The notes under the pieces: generated by a model
The model's database searches: none
The model's input: the letters and a program-made list of their open reading frames with translations, nothing else
What the model was told of the DNA's origin: nothing
Part shown: piece by piece, positions 54,927 through 63,266 of the stretch
Layout of the letters: each line of letters opens with the position of its first letter
Position numbering within the stretch: position 1 is the first letter of the stretch
NCBI RefSeq assembly: GCF_019458805.1
Contig: NZ_JAIBOA010000014.1
Location: forward strand, 1 to 64,000
Length of the DNA: 64,000 nt
Origin: Actinomadura parmotrematis
Lineage (GTDB): Bacteria > Actinomycetota > Actinomycetes > Streptosporangiales > Streptosporangiaceae
Reading direction: 5' to 3'
Position numbers and translations under genes: made by a program

Positions 54927-55519
54927 CGGGTGCCGCGCCCGAGGCGGGCCAGGGGCCGCGCGGGCGGCGCCCCGGCCCGACCGAGACGCGCGCGGCGATC
55001 CTCGACGCGGCCCGCGCCCTGTTCGGCGACAAGGGCTACGACGGCGCCTCGGTGCGCGCCGTCGCGCGCGCGGCGGGCGTCGACCCGGCGCTCGTGCACC
55101 ACTTCTACGGCGGCAAGCAGGGCCTGTTCGTCGCCGCGATGCGCTTCCCCGTCGACCCCGCCGAGGTGCTGGCGCGGTTCGCGACGGCCGACCGCGCCGC
55201 GTTCCCCGAGACGATGGCCCGCACCTTCCTGGAGTTCTGGGACGACCCCGACCGGCGCGCCCCGATCCTCGCGCTGTTCCGGTCGGCGATGACCAACGAG
55301 CGGGCCGCCGCGATGATGCGCGAGTTCGTCACCGCCGCGCTGCTGGAGCGCGTCGCCGAGGGGCAGGGCGTGCCCCTGGAGCGGGTGCAGGCCGCCGCCG
55401 CGCAGCTCGTCGGCATGGCCGTGCTGCGCTACGTCCTCCGGGTCGAGCCGATGGCCTCGCTCGGCCGCGACGAGCTCGTCGCGCTGCTCGCGCCCGCCCT
55501 GCGCGCCCACTTCGGCTGA
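54923..55519 (+). CDS. TetR-family regulator
   Basis: 198 residues. HTH in [20 protein letters not shown] and [22 protein letters not shown] (about 23-65), ligand domain after. It precedes the ABC transporter operon whose start carries a 20-bp dyad, so it is the likely repressor. Confidence 0.93.
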   Translation: MTGAAPEAGQGPRGRRPGPTETRAAILDAARALFGDKGYDGASVRAVARAAGVDPALVHHFYGGKQGLFVAAMRFPVDPAEVLARFATADRAAFPETMARTFLEFWDDPDRRAPILALFRSAMTNERAAAMMREFVTAALLERVAEGQGVPLERVQAAAAQLVGMAVLRYVLRVEPMASLGRDELVALLAPALRAHFG

Positions 55520-55565
55520 CCGCACCCGCCCCCCGGCGACCCTTGACCGGGCCGCCGTGCCGGCA

Positions 55566-55587
55566 TAAATTCATCACATGATGAATT
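55566..55587. promoter_or_regulatory. TetR operator over a leaderless start
   Basis: AATTCATCACATGATGAATT (55568-55587), arms of nine perfect bases, overlaps TAAATT (55566-55571, -10 box) and the ATG at 55578. An AT-rich island in GC-rich DNA. Confidence 0.65.
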
Positions 55588-56363
55588 CGGCTCCGGCGAT
55601 CGAGGCCCGCGGCCTGCGCGTGGTCCGGGGCGGCCGCGCGGTCCTGCACGACCTGTCCTTCGAGGTGGCGCGCGGCAGCGTCGTCGGGCTGCTCGGGCCG
55701 AGCGGCTGCGGCAAGTCCACGCTGCTGCGCGCCCTGGTCGGCGTGCAGGTCGTCGCGGGCGGCACCGTCACCGTGCTCGGCGCGCCGGCCGGATCGCCTG
55801 GCCTGCGCCGCCGCGTCGGCTACGCGACGCAGGCGCCCGCCGTCTACACCGACCTCAGCGTCGGCGAGAACCTGCGCTACTTCGCCGCCGTGCTCGGCGC
55901 GCCGCGCGCCGCCGCCGACCGGGTGATCGAGGAGGTCGGGCTCGCCGACCACCGCGACCGGGCCGTCGGGACGCTGTCGGGCGGCCAGCTGAACCGCGTC
56001 AACCTCGCGGTGGCGCTGGTCGGCCGCCCCGAGCTGCTCGTCCTGGACGAGCCGACCGTCGGCCTCGACCCGGTGCTGCGCGAGGAGCTGTGGAAGCTGT
56101 TCCGCGAGCTGGCCGGGAACGGGACGACGCTGCTGGTGTCCAGCCACGTCATGGACGAGGCGGGCCGCACCGACCGGCTGCTGCTCATGCGCGAGGGCCG
56201 GTTCCTCGCCGACGACGCCCCGGACGCGCTGCTGGAGCGGACCGGCGCCCGCGACCTGGAGGAGGCCTTCCTCCGCCTGATCACCGACACCGCCGACACC
56301 GCCGACACCGCCGACACCGCCGACACCGCCGACACCGCCGACACGCCGGGGAGCACGGCATGA
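55578..56363 (+). CDS. ABC transporter ATPase
   Basis: 261 residues. Walker A GPSGCGKST, Q-loop YATQAPAVYTDLSVGEN, signature LSGGQLNRV, Walker B LLVLDEPTVGLDP, switch His in VSSHVMDE. DrrA/ABC-2 exporter type. The C-terminus carries six DTA repeats (9-bp DNA unit, 56287-56340). Two ATGs (55578, 55581). ATGA overlap with the permease gene. Confidence 0.94.
   Translation: MMNSAPAIEARGLRVVRGGRAVLHDLSFEVARGSVVGLLGPSGCGKSTLLRALVGVQVVAGGTVTVLGAPAGSPGLRRRVGYATQAPAVYTDLSVGENLRYFAAVLGAPRAAADRVIEEVGLADHRDRAVGTLSGGQLNRVNLAVALVGRPELLVLDEPTVGLDPVLREELWKLFRELAGNGTTLLVSSHVMDEAGRTDRLLLMREGRFLADDAPDALLERTGARDLEEAFLRLITDTADTADTADTADTADTADTPGSTA
56284..56346 (+). repeat. 9-bp tandem repeat in ABC gene
   Basis: About six copies of GACACCGCC, coding DTA repeats. 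Any change in number keeps the frame. Confidence 0.85.
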
Positions 56364-57106
56364 GCACCGCCTTCACGCCGAGGATCACCCTCGCCACCAC
56401 CCGCCGCATCCTCGCCCAGCTCCGGCACGACCCGCGGACGATCGCGCTGCTCGTCCTCGTGCCGAGCCTGCTGATGGTCCTGCTGCGCTACGTCTTCGAC
56501 AGCCCCGGCCTGTTCGACCGGGTCGGGCCGCAGCTCATCGCCGTCTTCCCGCTGGTGATCATGTTCATCGTGACCAGCGTGGCGACGCTGCGCGAGCGCA
56601 CCGGCGGGACGCTGGAGCGGCTCATGGCCACCCCGACCGGCAAGCTGGACTTCCTGCTCGGCTACGCCCTCGCGTTCGGCGCGCTCGCGGTCGTCCAGGT
56701 CGGCGCCGTGCTCGCGGTCTCGCTCACCTGGCTCGGCCTCGACCTCGCCGGGTCGGTCGGGTCGCTGTTCCTGGTCGCCGTCCTCGACGCGCTGCTCGGC
56801 ATGGCGCTCGGGCTGCTGGCGAGCGCGTTCGCGCGCACCGAGTTCCAGGCGGTGCAGTTCATGCCGGCGTTCGTGCTGCCGCAGCTGCTGCTCTGCGGCC
56901 TGTTCGTGCCGCGCGACCAGATGGCGTCCTGGCTGCACGCGGCGTCGGTGGTGATGCCGATGTCCTACGCCGTGGAGGCGATGCAGCAGCTCACGCGGTA
57001 CAGCGACGTCACCGGCACGCTGGTGCGGGACGTCCTGGTGATCGCCGGCTGCACGCTCCTCGCGCTCGGGCTCGGCGCCGCCACCCTGCGCCGCCGCACG
57101 GCTTGA
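56360..57106 (+). CDS. ABC-2 type permease
   Basis: 248 residues, six membrane helices (about 30-45, 55-75, 105-125, 135-158, 170-190, 225-242), with the ABC-2 motif ATLRERTGGTLERLMATP after the second helix. Partner of the preceding ATPase. Daunorubicin/drug exporter type; cargo unknown. TetR control suggests a toxic compound. Confidence 0.92.
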   Translation: MSTAFTPRITLATTRRILAQLRHDPRTIALLVLVPSLLMVLLRYVFDSPGLFDRVGPQLIAVFPLVIMFIVTSVATLRERTGGTLERLMATPTGKLDFLLGYALAFGALAVVQVGAVLAVSLTWLGLDLAGSVGSLFLVAVLDALLGMALGLLASAFARTEFQAVQFMPAFVLPQLLLCGLFVPRDQMASWLHAASVVMPMSYAVEAMQQLTRYSDVTGTLVRDVLVIAGCTLLALGLGAATLRRRTA

Positions 57107-57138
57107 GCGTTTGGTCACTAATGAGTGTTTTCGCCTGG

Positions 57139-57152
57139 TAGCTTCTGGCGCC
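57139..57152 (+). promoter_or_regulatory. leaderless-type -10 box of LCP gene
   Basis: TAGCTT (57139-57144) eight bases before ATG 57153. Confidence 0.4.
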
Positions 57153-58289
57153 ATGACGTCCCAGGACCCCTTCGGCCCCGACCGGCCCGCCGACCCCGCC
57201 GCTCCCGGCGGCGGCACCGCCGTCACGATCGCCGGCCAGGACGGGGACGGGGGCGGCGGCCACCGGGCCCGCCCGCGCCGCAAGCGCGTCTGGCTGCGCG
57301 TCCTCATCGCCGTCGTGGTGTTCTTCGCGCTGCTCGCCGCCGGGATCGCCGGCCTGCTCTGGCAGCGCGAGTCGGCGCTCAACGGCAACATCAAGCGGCA
57401 GCAGGGCTGGCAGCCCGAGGGGCAGCGGCCCGGCCCGTCGGCGATCGGCACCGACAACTGGCTGCTCGTCGGGTCCGACACCCGCGCGGACGCGGGCACC
57501 ACCGGCAAAGGAAACGATGACCTGTGGAAGCCGGGGCGGCAGCGCTCCGACACGATCATGCTGCTGCACCTGCCGGCCGACAAGAAGAAGGCCTACCTGG
57601 TCTCCTTCCCGCGCGACTCCTGGGTCGAGGTCCCCGGCTACGGCAAGCAGAAGATCAACGCGGCGTTCTCCTACGGCGGCCCGAAGCTGCTCACCGAGAC
57701 CGTGGAGAAGCTGACCGGCGTCCGCGTCGACCACTACGGCGCGATCGACTTCGCCGGGTTCAAGGCCATGACCGACGCGCTCGGCGGCGTCACCGTGGAC
57801 ATCAAGCAGAGCGTCTACGACCCGGCCCGCAAGAAGCAGTGGCAGGCCGGGCGGCAGAAGCTGAACGGCGAGGACGCGCTGCTGTACGTCCGCCAGCGCT
57901 ACAACCTGCCGAACGGCGACTTCGACCGGATCAAGCGCCAGCAGGCGTTCCTGAGGGCCCTCGCCGGGCAGGCGGCGGACGGCGGGACGCTCGGCAACCC
58001 GCTGAAGCTGAACCGCTTCCTGGAGGCGTTCACCAAGTCGATCACCGTGGACGACACGATGAGCGGCGGGAAGCTGCGCTCGCTCGCCCTCGGCCTGCGC
58101 GGCCTGCGCCCCGCCGACGTCACCTTCCTCACCGCCCCCTACAAGGGCACCGGGACGCGCGGCAAGCAGAGCGTCGTGCTGCTCGACCCCAAGCGGTCGG
58201 CCGCCCTCTTCGAGGCGATCAAGACCGCCGACATGCCCGGCTACGTGGCGAAGTACGGCGGCAACAAGGTCGGCGGCCCCGTCTCCTGA
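57153..58289 (+). CDS. LytR-CpsA-Psr (LCP) ligase
   Basis: 378 residues. Cytoplasmic Pro/Gly-rich head, membrane helix (about 48-70), then an LCP domain: SDTIMLLHLPADKKKAYLVSFPRDSWVEVPG with the conserved Arg-Asp, KINAAFSYGG, DHYGAIDFAGF, GEDALLYVRQRYNLPNGDFDRIKRQQ. Attaches glycopolymers (arabinogalactan or teichoic-type) to peptidoglycan outside the membrane. Confidence 0.94.
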   Translation: MTSQDPFGPDRPADPAAPGGGTAVTIAGQDGDGGGGHRARPRRKRVWLRVLIAVVVFFALLAAGIAGLLWQRESALNGNIKRQQGWQPEGQRPGPSAIGTDNWLLVGSDTRADAGTTGKGNDDLWKPGRQRSDTIMLLHLPADKKKAYLVSFPRDSWVEVPGYGKQKINAAFSYGGPKLLTETVEKLTGVRVDHYGAIDFAGFKAMTDALGGVTVDIKQSVYDPARKKQWQAGRQKLNGEDALLYVRQRYNLPNGDFDRIKRQQAFLRALAGQAADGGTLGNPLKLNRFLEAFTKSITVDDTMSGGKLRSLALGLRGLRPADVTFLTAPYKGTGTRGKQSVVLLDPKRSAALFEAIKTADMPGYVAKYGGNKVGGPVS

Positions 58290-58327
58290 CCCGGCCGGCC
58301 CCGCGCCGCCCGTGATCCGCGGCGGGC

Positions 58328-58344
58328 ACCGGGTAGGACCCGGT
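58328..58344. promoter_or_regulatory. dyad before proline dehydrogenase
   Basis: ACCGGGT-AGG-ACCCGGT, perfect 7-bp arms, 40 bases before GTG 58384. Operator or small hairpin. Confidence 0.4.
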
Positions 58345-58383
58345 CGGGGACCGGACGCGGGATCCGGCGGAAGGGGGCGGGCC

Positions 58384-59319
58384 GTGCCGTACCGGCCGCT
58401 GGTGAGCCGCGCGCTGCTCGCCGCCGCGGGGAGCGGCGGCGTCCGCAGGGTCCTGGCGACCGCGCCGGGCACCCGGGAGGTCCTCCGGCGCTTCGTCGCG
58501 GGCGAGACCGCCGAGGACGCGCTCCGCGCCGGCGACCGGCTGGCCGGCGAGGGCCTGCTCGCCACCTACGACATGCTCGGCGAGGACGCCGGGGACCGCG
58601 CGCGGGCGGACGCCGCCACCCGCGGCCACCTCGACCTGCTGGCCCGGATCGGCGCGCGCGGCCTCGGCCCGCGCGCCGAGGCGTCCCTCAAGCTCACCGC
58701 CCTCGGGCAGGAGCTGGACGAGGACCTGGCGCTGGCGAACGCCCGCCGGATCTGCGCCGCCGCCCGCGACGCCGGGACGGCGGTGACGCTCGACGCCGAG
58801 GGCCCGGCCACCGTCGCCTCGACGCTGCGGATCCTGCGCGAGCTGCGCCGCGACTTCCCGGGCACCGGCGCGGTCGTCCAGGCGTACCTGCGGCGCGCCG
58901 AGGAGCTCTGCGCCGAGCTGGCCTTCGAGGGGTCGCGGGTGCGGCTCTGCAAGGGCGCCTACGCCGCTCCCGAGGAGGTCGCCTTCACCGGCCGCGAGGA
59001 CGTCGACCGGTCCTACGTGCGGTGCCTGAAGGTGCTGATGACCGGCGCCGGCCACCCCATGGTCGCCACCCACGACCCGCGCCTCATCGAGATCGCGGGC
59101 GCGCTCGCCCGGCTGCACGACCGCGACGCCGACACCTTCGAGTACCAGCTCCTCTACGGGGTCCGCCCGAACGAGCAGCGGCGCCTCGCCGCCGAGGGCG
59201 CCCGGGTCCGCGTCTACGTCGCCTACGGCACGCAGTGGTACGGCTACTTCATGCGCCGCCTCGCCGAGCGCCCCGCCGGCCTCGCCGCCGTCCTCCGCTC
59301 CGCCGCCACCCGCGGCTGA
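58384..59319 (+). CDS. proline dehydrogenase
   Basis: 311 residues. FAD barrel that oxidises proline to pyrroline-5-carboxylate: EASLKLTALGQELD, TLDAEGP, VQAYLRRAEE, VRLCKGAYAAPEEV, MVATHDPRLIE, FEYQLLYGVRPNEQ and YVAYGTQWY. Short single-function form (no P5C dehydrogenase). GGAAGGGGG precedes GTG 58384. Next to proC, the opposite reaction. Confidence 0.93.
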   Translation: MPYRPLVSRALLAAAGSGGVRRVLATAPGTREVLRRFVAGETAEDALRAGDRLAGEGLLATYDMLGEDAGDRARADAATRGHLDLLARIGARGLGPRAEASLKLTALGQELDEDLALANARRICAAARDAGTAVTLDAEGPATVASTLRILRELRRDFPGTGAVVQAYLRRAEELCAELAFEGSRVRLCKGAYAAPEEVAFTGREDVDRSYVRCLKVLMTGAGHPMVATHDPRLIEIAGALARLHDRDADTFEYQLLYGVRPNEQRRLAAEGARVRVYVAYGTQWYGYFMRRLAERPAGLAAVLRSAATRG

Positions 59320-59370
59320 CGCGCGCCCTAGGGTGGGGGCGTCCGTGAACCCCCACGTCAAGGTGTACGA

Positions 59371-60165
59371 ATGATCGCGATTCTGGGTGCCGGGAAGATG
59401 GGCGAGGCGCTGCTGTCGGGCGTGCTGCGGGCGGGCCTCCGGCCGGCGGAGCTGACCGCCACCGCCCGCCGCGAGGAGCGCGCGGCGCTGCTGCGCGAGC
59501 GCTACGGCGTCGCGACCGCCTCCAACGCCGAGGCGGCGGCGGCCGCCGACACCCTGATCCTGGCGGTGAAGCCGCAGGACATGGGCGCGCTGCTGGCCGA
59601 GATCACCGGGCACGTCTCCCCGGACCGGCTCGTGGTGTCGATGGCGGCCGGCATCACCGCCGCGTTCATCGAGGAGCGGCTGCCCGCCGGCGTCCCGGTC
59701 GTGCGGGTCATGTCCAACACCCCGGTGCTGGTGGACGAGGCGATGAGCGTCATCTCGCCCGGCTCGCACGCCACCGAGGAGCACCTGAAGCTCGCCGAGG
59801 GGCTGCTCAGCCCGGTCGGCAAGGTCACCCGCATCCCCGAGTCGCTCCAGGACGCCGCGACGGCCCTGTCGGGCAGCGGCCCCGCCTACTTCTACTACCT
59901 GGTCGAGGCGATGGTGGACGCCGGCATCCTGCTCGGCATGCCGCGCGCCGCCGCGCTGGAGATGGTCGTGCAGTCGGCCGTCGGCGCCGCGGTGATGCTG
60001 CGCGACTCCGGCGAGCACCCGGTGCTGCTGCGCGAGGCCGTGACGTCGCCGGGCGGCACCACGATCGCGGCGATCCGCGAGCTGGAGCGGCACGGCGTCC
60101 GGGCCGCGGTCCTGGAGGCGATCGAGGCCGCCCGCAACCGGGGGCGCGAGCTCGCCGGCGGCTGA
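59371..60165 (+). CDS. proC: pyrroline-5-carboxylate reductase
   Basis: 264 residues. Last step of proline synthesis. NAD(P) motif IAILGAGKMGEALLSG (1-18), LAVKPQDM, RVMSNTPVLVDEAMS, and the signature LSGSGPAYFYYLVEAMVDAG then SPGGTTIAAIRELE. Full length; AAGGTG before ATG. Confidence 0.96.
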   Translation: MIAILGAGKMGEALLSGVLRAGLRPAELTATARREERAALLRERYGVATASNAEAAAAADTLILAVKPQDMGALLAEITGHVSPDRLVVSMAAGITAAFIEERLPAGVPVVRVMSNTPVLVDEAMSVISPGSHATEEHLKLAEGLLSPVGKVTRIPESLQDAATALSGSGPAYFYYLVEAMVDAGILLGMPRAAALEMVVQSAVGAAVMLRDSGEHPVLLREAVTSPGGTTIAAIRELERHGVRAAVLEAIEAARNRGRELAGG

Positions 60166-60201
60166 ATTGAGCCGATCGCCGCTCCGGTACGTGCTCCCGG
60201 T

Positions 60202-60636
60202 ATGGGCATTGTGCTGCGGATCCTGACAGCGGCCGGTCTGGCGGTGGACGCGGTCGTCCACTGGCGGTTCGCGCCGGAGATGGCGAGCGTGCCGGGCGGC
60301 TCCATCGGTGCCGACACGATCTTCTACGCGCAGGCGGTGGCGGCGGCGGTCGCGGCCGTGCTGGTCCTCGTGCGGCCGCGCCGCTGGACCTACGCGGCGG
60401 CGTTCCTCGTCGCGGCGAGCGCCGTGGCGGCGCTGCTCCTCTACTACTACGTGGACGTCGGCGCGCTCGGCCCGCTGCCGGACATGTCCGAGCCTGTCTG
60501 GTACACCGAGAAGACGCTCAGCCTGGTCGGCGAGGGCGTCGCGGCGCTCGCCGCGCTGGCCGGCCTGCTGACGGCGGGCCGCGCGCCCGGCGCCCGCACC
60601 GAGGACGCCGGCGAGCGCGACGTCTCGCGCGTCTGA
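60202..60636 (+). CDS. small four-helix membrane protein
   Basis: 144 residues, four hydrophobic segments (about 5-22, 42-58, 65-88, 104-124). VDAVVHWRFAPEMA and YYYVDVGALGPLPDM lie between them. DoxX-like size but no firm family match. Follows proC. Confidence 0.7.
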   Translation: MGIVLRILTAAGLAVDAVVHWRFAPEMASVPGGSIGADTIFYAQAVAAAVAAVLVLVRPRRWTYAAAFLVAASAVAALLLYYYVDVGALGPLPDMSEPVWYTEKTLSLVGEGVAALAALAGLLTAGRAPGARTEDAGERDVSRV

Positions 60637-60644
60637 CGAGGACC

Positions 60645-60683
60645 CCCCGCACGGCGTCGCCCGTCACCGCGCGCCGTGCGGGG
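60645..60683. terminator. bidirectional terminator
   Basis: CCCCGCACGGCG (60645-60656) and CGCCGTGCGGGG (60672-60683) between convergent genes. Confidence 0.8.
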
Positions 60684-60693
60684 CGCCCTCGAA

Positions 60694-61836
60694 TCAGGCG
60701 ACCGCCTCGGCTCCCGCGGCCGCGGCGGCGCCCGGACCCGTCACGGTGTCCCCGTGGCGGGGCTCCGCGGTGACGCGCGCGACGAAGCGGGCGGTCTCGC
60801 GCATCGCCGCGCTCGCCTCGGGCAGCACCCGGTTGAGGATCTGGAAGACGTGCATCTGGCCCTTCCAGACCTGCAGCTCGCAGTCGTTGCCGGCCTCCGT
60901 CAGCGCCCGGTGCAGCGCCTCGGAGTCGCCGCGCAGCACCTCGGCGCCGCCGACCTGGATGAGGATCGGCGGCGTCTCGCTCCACGGGCAGGTGAGCAGC
61001 GCGAGGCGCGGGTCGGCGAAGTCGCCCGACCCGACGACGAGCCGGGCGACCCGGCGGGCCGCGCTGGCGCTGATGTAGGGGTCGCGGGCGAGCCGCTGCG
61101 CCTGCGTGGACAGCTCGCAGGTGAGGTCGGCCCAGGGGGAGAACAGCACCGTCCCGGCCGGGCGCGGCAGGCCCGTCCGGCAGATCTCGCCGGTCAGCGA
61201 CGCGGCCAGGTGGCCGCCCGCCGAGTCGCCCGCAATGACGATCCCCGAGGCGGGGACGCCGCGCGCGAGCAGCCACTCGTAGGCGGCGACGGCGTCCTCC
61301 AGCGGGGCGGGGAAGGGGTGCTCGGGCGCCAGCCGGTAGCGGGGCACGAGCACCGGCAGGCCGGTGTCGACGGCGAGCCGCGAGGTGATCGGGCGGTGCG
61401 TGCGCGGCGAGCAGACGACGTAGCCGCCGCCGTGCAGGTAGAGGATCGCGCCGGCGCGGCCGCGCTCGCCCTCCCGGCTCACCACCCACTCGCCGCGCAC
61501 CCGGCGCCGCTCGCCGTCCTGCTCGACGCCCGGGTCGTCCAGCGGCTTGATCATGACGCGGGAGGAGGGGCGGAGCAGCAGGGACGCGGCGTCCACGCCC
61601 GAGCGCGCCGTGCGGATGCCGCGCGCGTACCCGGGGACGCTGTTCATGAGGGGGTAGAAGCCGAGGCGCAGCGTGCGCGAGATCGCGCGGCTGCGGACGC
61701 TCGGGCGGCGCTCGTGCGGCGCGCGGCGGTGCGCGGCGGCGGCGGTGTCGGTCGCGGGCGGGGTGACGGGGTCGGCGTCCGGAAGCGGCAGCGGGGTCAC
61801 CTCCGGCGGCAGTCCGTCGTACCTGAGCGGTTCCAT
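60694..61836 (-). CDS. HSL-type alpha/beta hydrolase
   Basis: 380 residues. LYLHGGGYVVCSPRTHRP (oxyanion HGGG), PRYRLAPEHPFPAPLEDAV, and nucleophile GDSAGGHLAAS; Asp and His near ILIQVGGAE and WKGQMHVFQ. Hormone-sensitive lipase family esterase. ATG 61836 follows AGGTGGGG; ATG 61863 would add nine residues. Confidence 0.92.
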   Translation of the reverse strand: MEPLRYDGLPPEVTPLPLPDADPVTPPATDTAAAAHRRAPHERRPSVRSRAISRTLRLGFYPLMNSVPGYARGIRTARSGVDAASLLLRPSSRVMIKPLDDPGVEQDGERRRVRGEWVVSREGERGRAGAILYLHGGGYVVCSPRTHRPITSRLAVDTGLPVLVPRYRLAPEHPFPAPLEDAVAAYEWLLARGVPASGIVIAGDSAGGHLAASLTGEICRTGLPRPAGTVLFSPWADLTCELSTQAQRLARDPYISASAARRVARLVVGSGDFADPRLALLTCPWSETPPILIQVGGAEVLRGDSEALHRALTEAGNDCELQVWKGQMHVFQILNRVLPEASAAMRETARFVARVTAEPRHGDTVTGPGAAAAAGAEAVA

Positions 61837-62033
61837 GTCCACCCCACCTGCCGTCTGTTTCATGTGTGTTACCGGTTAGATGCCCCATTAATGGGAGTTG
61901 TTCACGTCACAACTTTGTAGCAATGCTGCTGGTTTGGCCCTCTGCCCTTTACGCGTCCGTACACGCACGGTGGCGCCCGGTTGTGATCCATGCCACCCGG
62001 ACCGGCGGAGCGCGGGGGCGATACCGTGAGGTC
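61837..62033. promoter_or_regulatory. divergent region, esterase / acuC
   Basis: TACCGT (62022-62027) six bases before ATG 62034 fits a leaderless -10 box; GAGGTC could also be a ribosome site. The region is locally AT-rich (TTAATGGGAGTTG). No gene. Confidence 0.4.
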
Positions 62034-63266
62034 ATGAGCGCAGATCCGGCCCCCGCCGCCACGGCCCCGTCGGCACCGGACGGCTGCGGGCTGCGGGTCC
62101 TCTGGGACGAGCGGCTCACCGCCTACGACTTCGGCCCCGGGCACCCGATGAACCCCGTCCGGGTCGAGCTCACCGTCGCGCTCGCCCGCGAGCTCGGCGT
62201 CCTGGACGCCGCCAACGTGGACGTGCGGGACTTCGCGGCCGCCGACGACGCGCTGCTCCGCCTCGTCCACGAGGAGGGTTACATCGCCTCCGTCCGGCAC
62301 TCGGGGCAGACCGGCCTGCCCGACGAGCGGCGCGGCATCGGCACCGCCGACAACCCGGTCTTCCTCGGCATGCACGAGGCGTCCGCGCTCATCGCCGGGG
62401 CCTCGGTCGCGGGCGCCCGCGCCGTCTGGAGCGGCGACGCCGAGCACGCCGCCAACATCTCCGGCGGCCTGCACCACGCCCTCGCGGGCGCGGCGAGCGG
62501 CTTCTGCGTCTACAACGACCCCGCCATCGCGATCGCCTGGCTGCTGGACAACGGCGCCGAGCGCGTCGCCTACGTCGACATCGACGTCCACCACGGCGAC
62601 GGCGTCCAGGACGCCTTCTACAACGACCCGCGGGTGCTCACCGTCAGCCTGCACGAGTCGCCCCGCACGCTGTTCCCCGGCACCGGCCTGCCGACCGAGA
62701 CCGGCGGCCCGGACGCGCCCGGCTCGGCGGTCAACGTCGCGCTGCCGCCCGGCACCGGCGACGCCGCCTGGCTGCGGGCCTTCGAGGCCGTCGTCCCGGC
62801 CGCGCTGCGCGCGTTCGGGCCGCAGTTCCTGGTCACCCAGCACGGCGCCGACGCGCACGCCCTGGACCCTCTCGCCCACCTCATCCTCACCATCGACGGG
62901 CAGCGCACCGCCTACCGGCGCCTGCACGAGCTGGCCCACGAGGTCGCCGGCGGCCGGTGGCTGGCGACCGGCGGCGGCGGGTACGAGCTCGTCCAGGTCG
63001 TCCCCCGCGCCTGGACCCACCTGCTCGCCGAGGCGGCGGGCCGCCGCCTGGACCCGGAGACGGCCACCCCCGAGACCTGGCGCGACTTCGTGCGGGAGCG
63101 CACCGACGAGATCGCGCCGCGCCGCATGACCGACGGAACTCTGGAGGTGCGCGTGCACACCTGGGAAGAGGGCTTCGACCCGGCCAACCCGGTGGACCAG
63201 GCCGTCCTGGCGACCCGCCGGGCGGTCTTCCCCGAGCTCGGCCTCGACCCGATGGCGGACCTCTGA
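62034..63266 (+). CDS. acuC: AcuC-type class I deacetylase
   Basis: 410 residues. Arginase/HDAC fold: HPMNPVRVE, GLHHALAGAASGFCVYND, YVDIDVHHGDGVQDAFY (zinc Asp/His), VSLHESP, QHGADAHALDPLAHL (zinc Asp) and ATGGGGYE. In Bacillus AcuC deacetylates acetyl-CoA synthetase. TGATG overlap with the next gene. Confidence 0.94.
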   Translation: MSADPAPAATAPSAPDGCGLRVLWDERLTAYDFGPGHPMNPVRVELTVALARELGVLDAANVDVRDFAAADDALLRLVHEEGYIASVRHSGQTGLPDERRGIGTADNPVFLGMHEASALIAGASVAGARAVWSGDAEHAANISGGLHHALAGAASGFCVYNDPAIAIAWLLDNGAERVAYVDIDVHHGDGVQDAFYNDPRVLTVSLHESPRTLFPGTGLPTETGGPDAPGSAVNVALPPGTGDAAWLRAFEAVVPAALRAFGPQFLVTQHGADAHALDPLAHLILTIDGQRTAYRRLHELAHEVAGGRWLATGGGGYELVQVVPRAWTHLLAEAAGRRLDPETATPETWRDFVRERTDEIAPRRMTDGTLEVRVHTWEEGFDPANPVDQAVLATRRAVFPELGLDPMADL

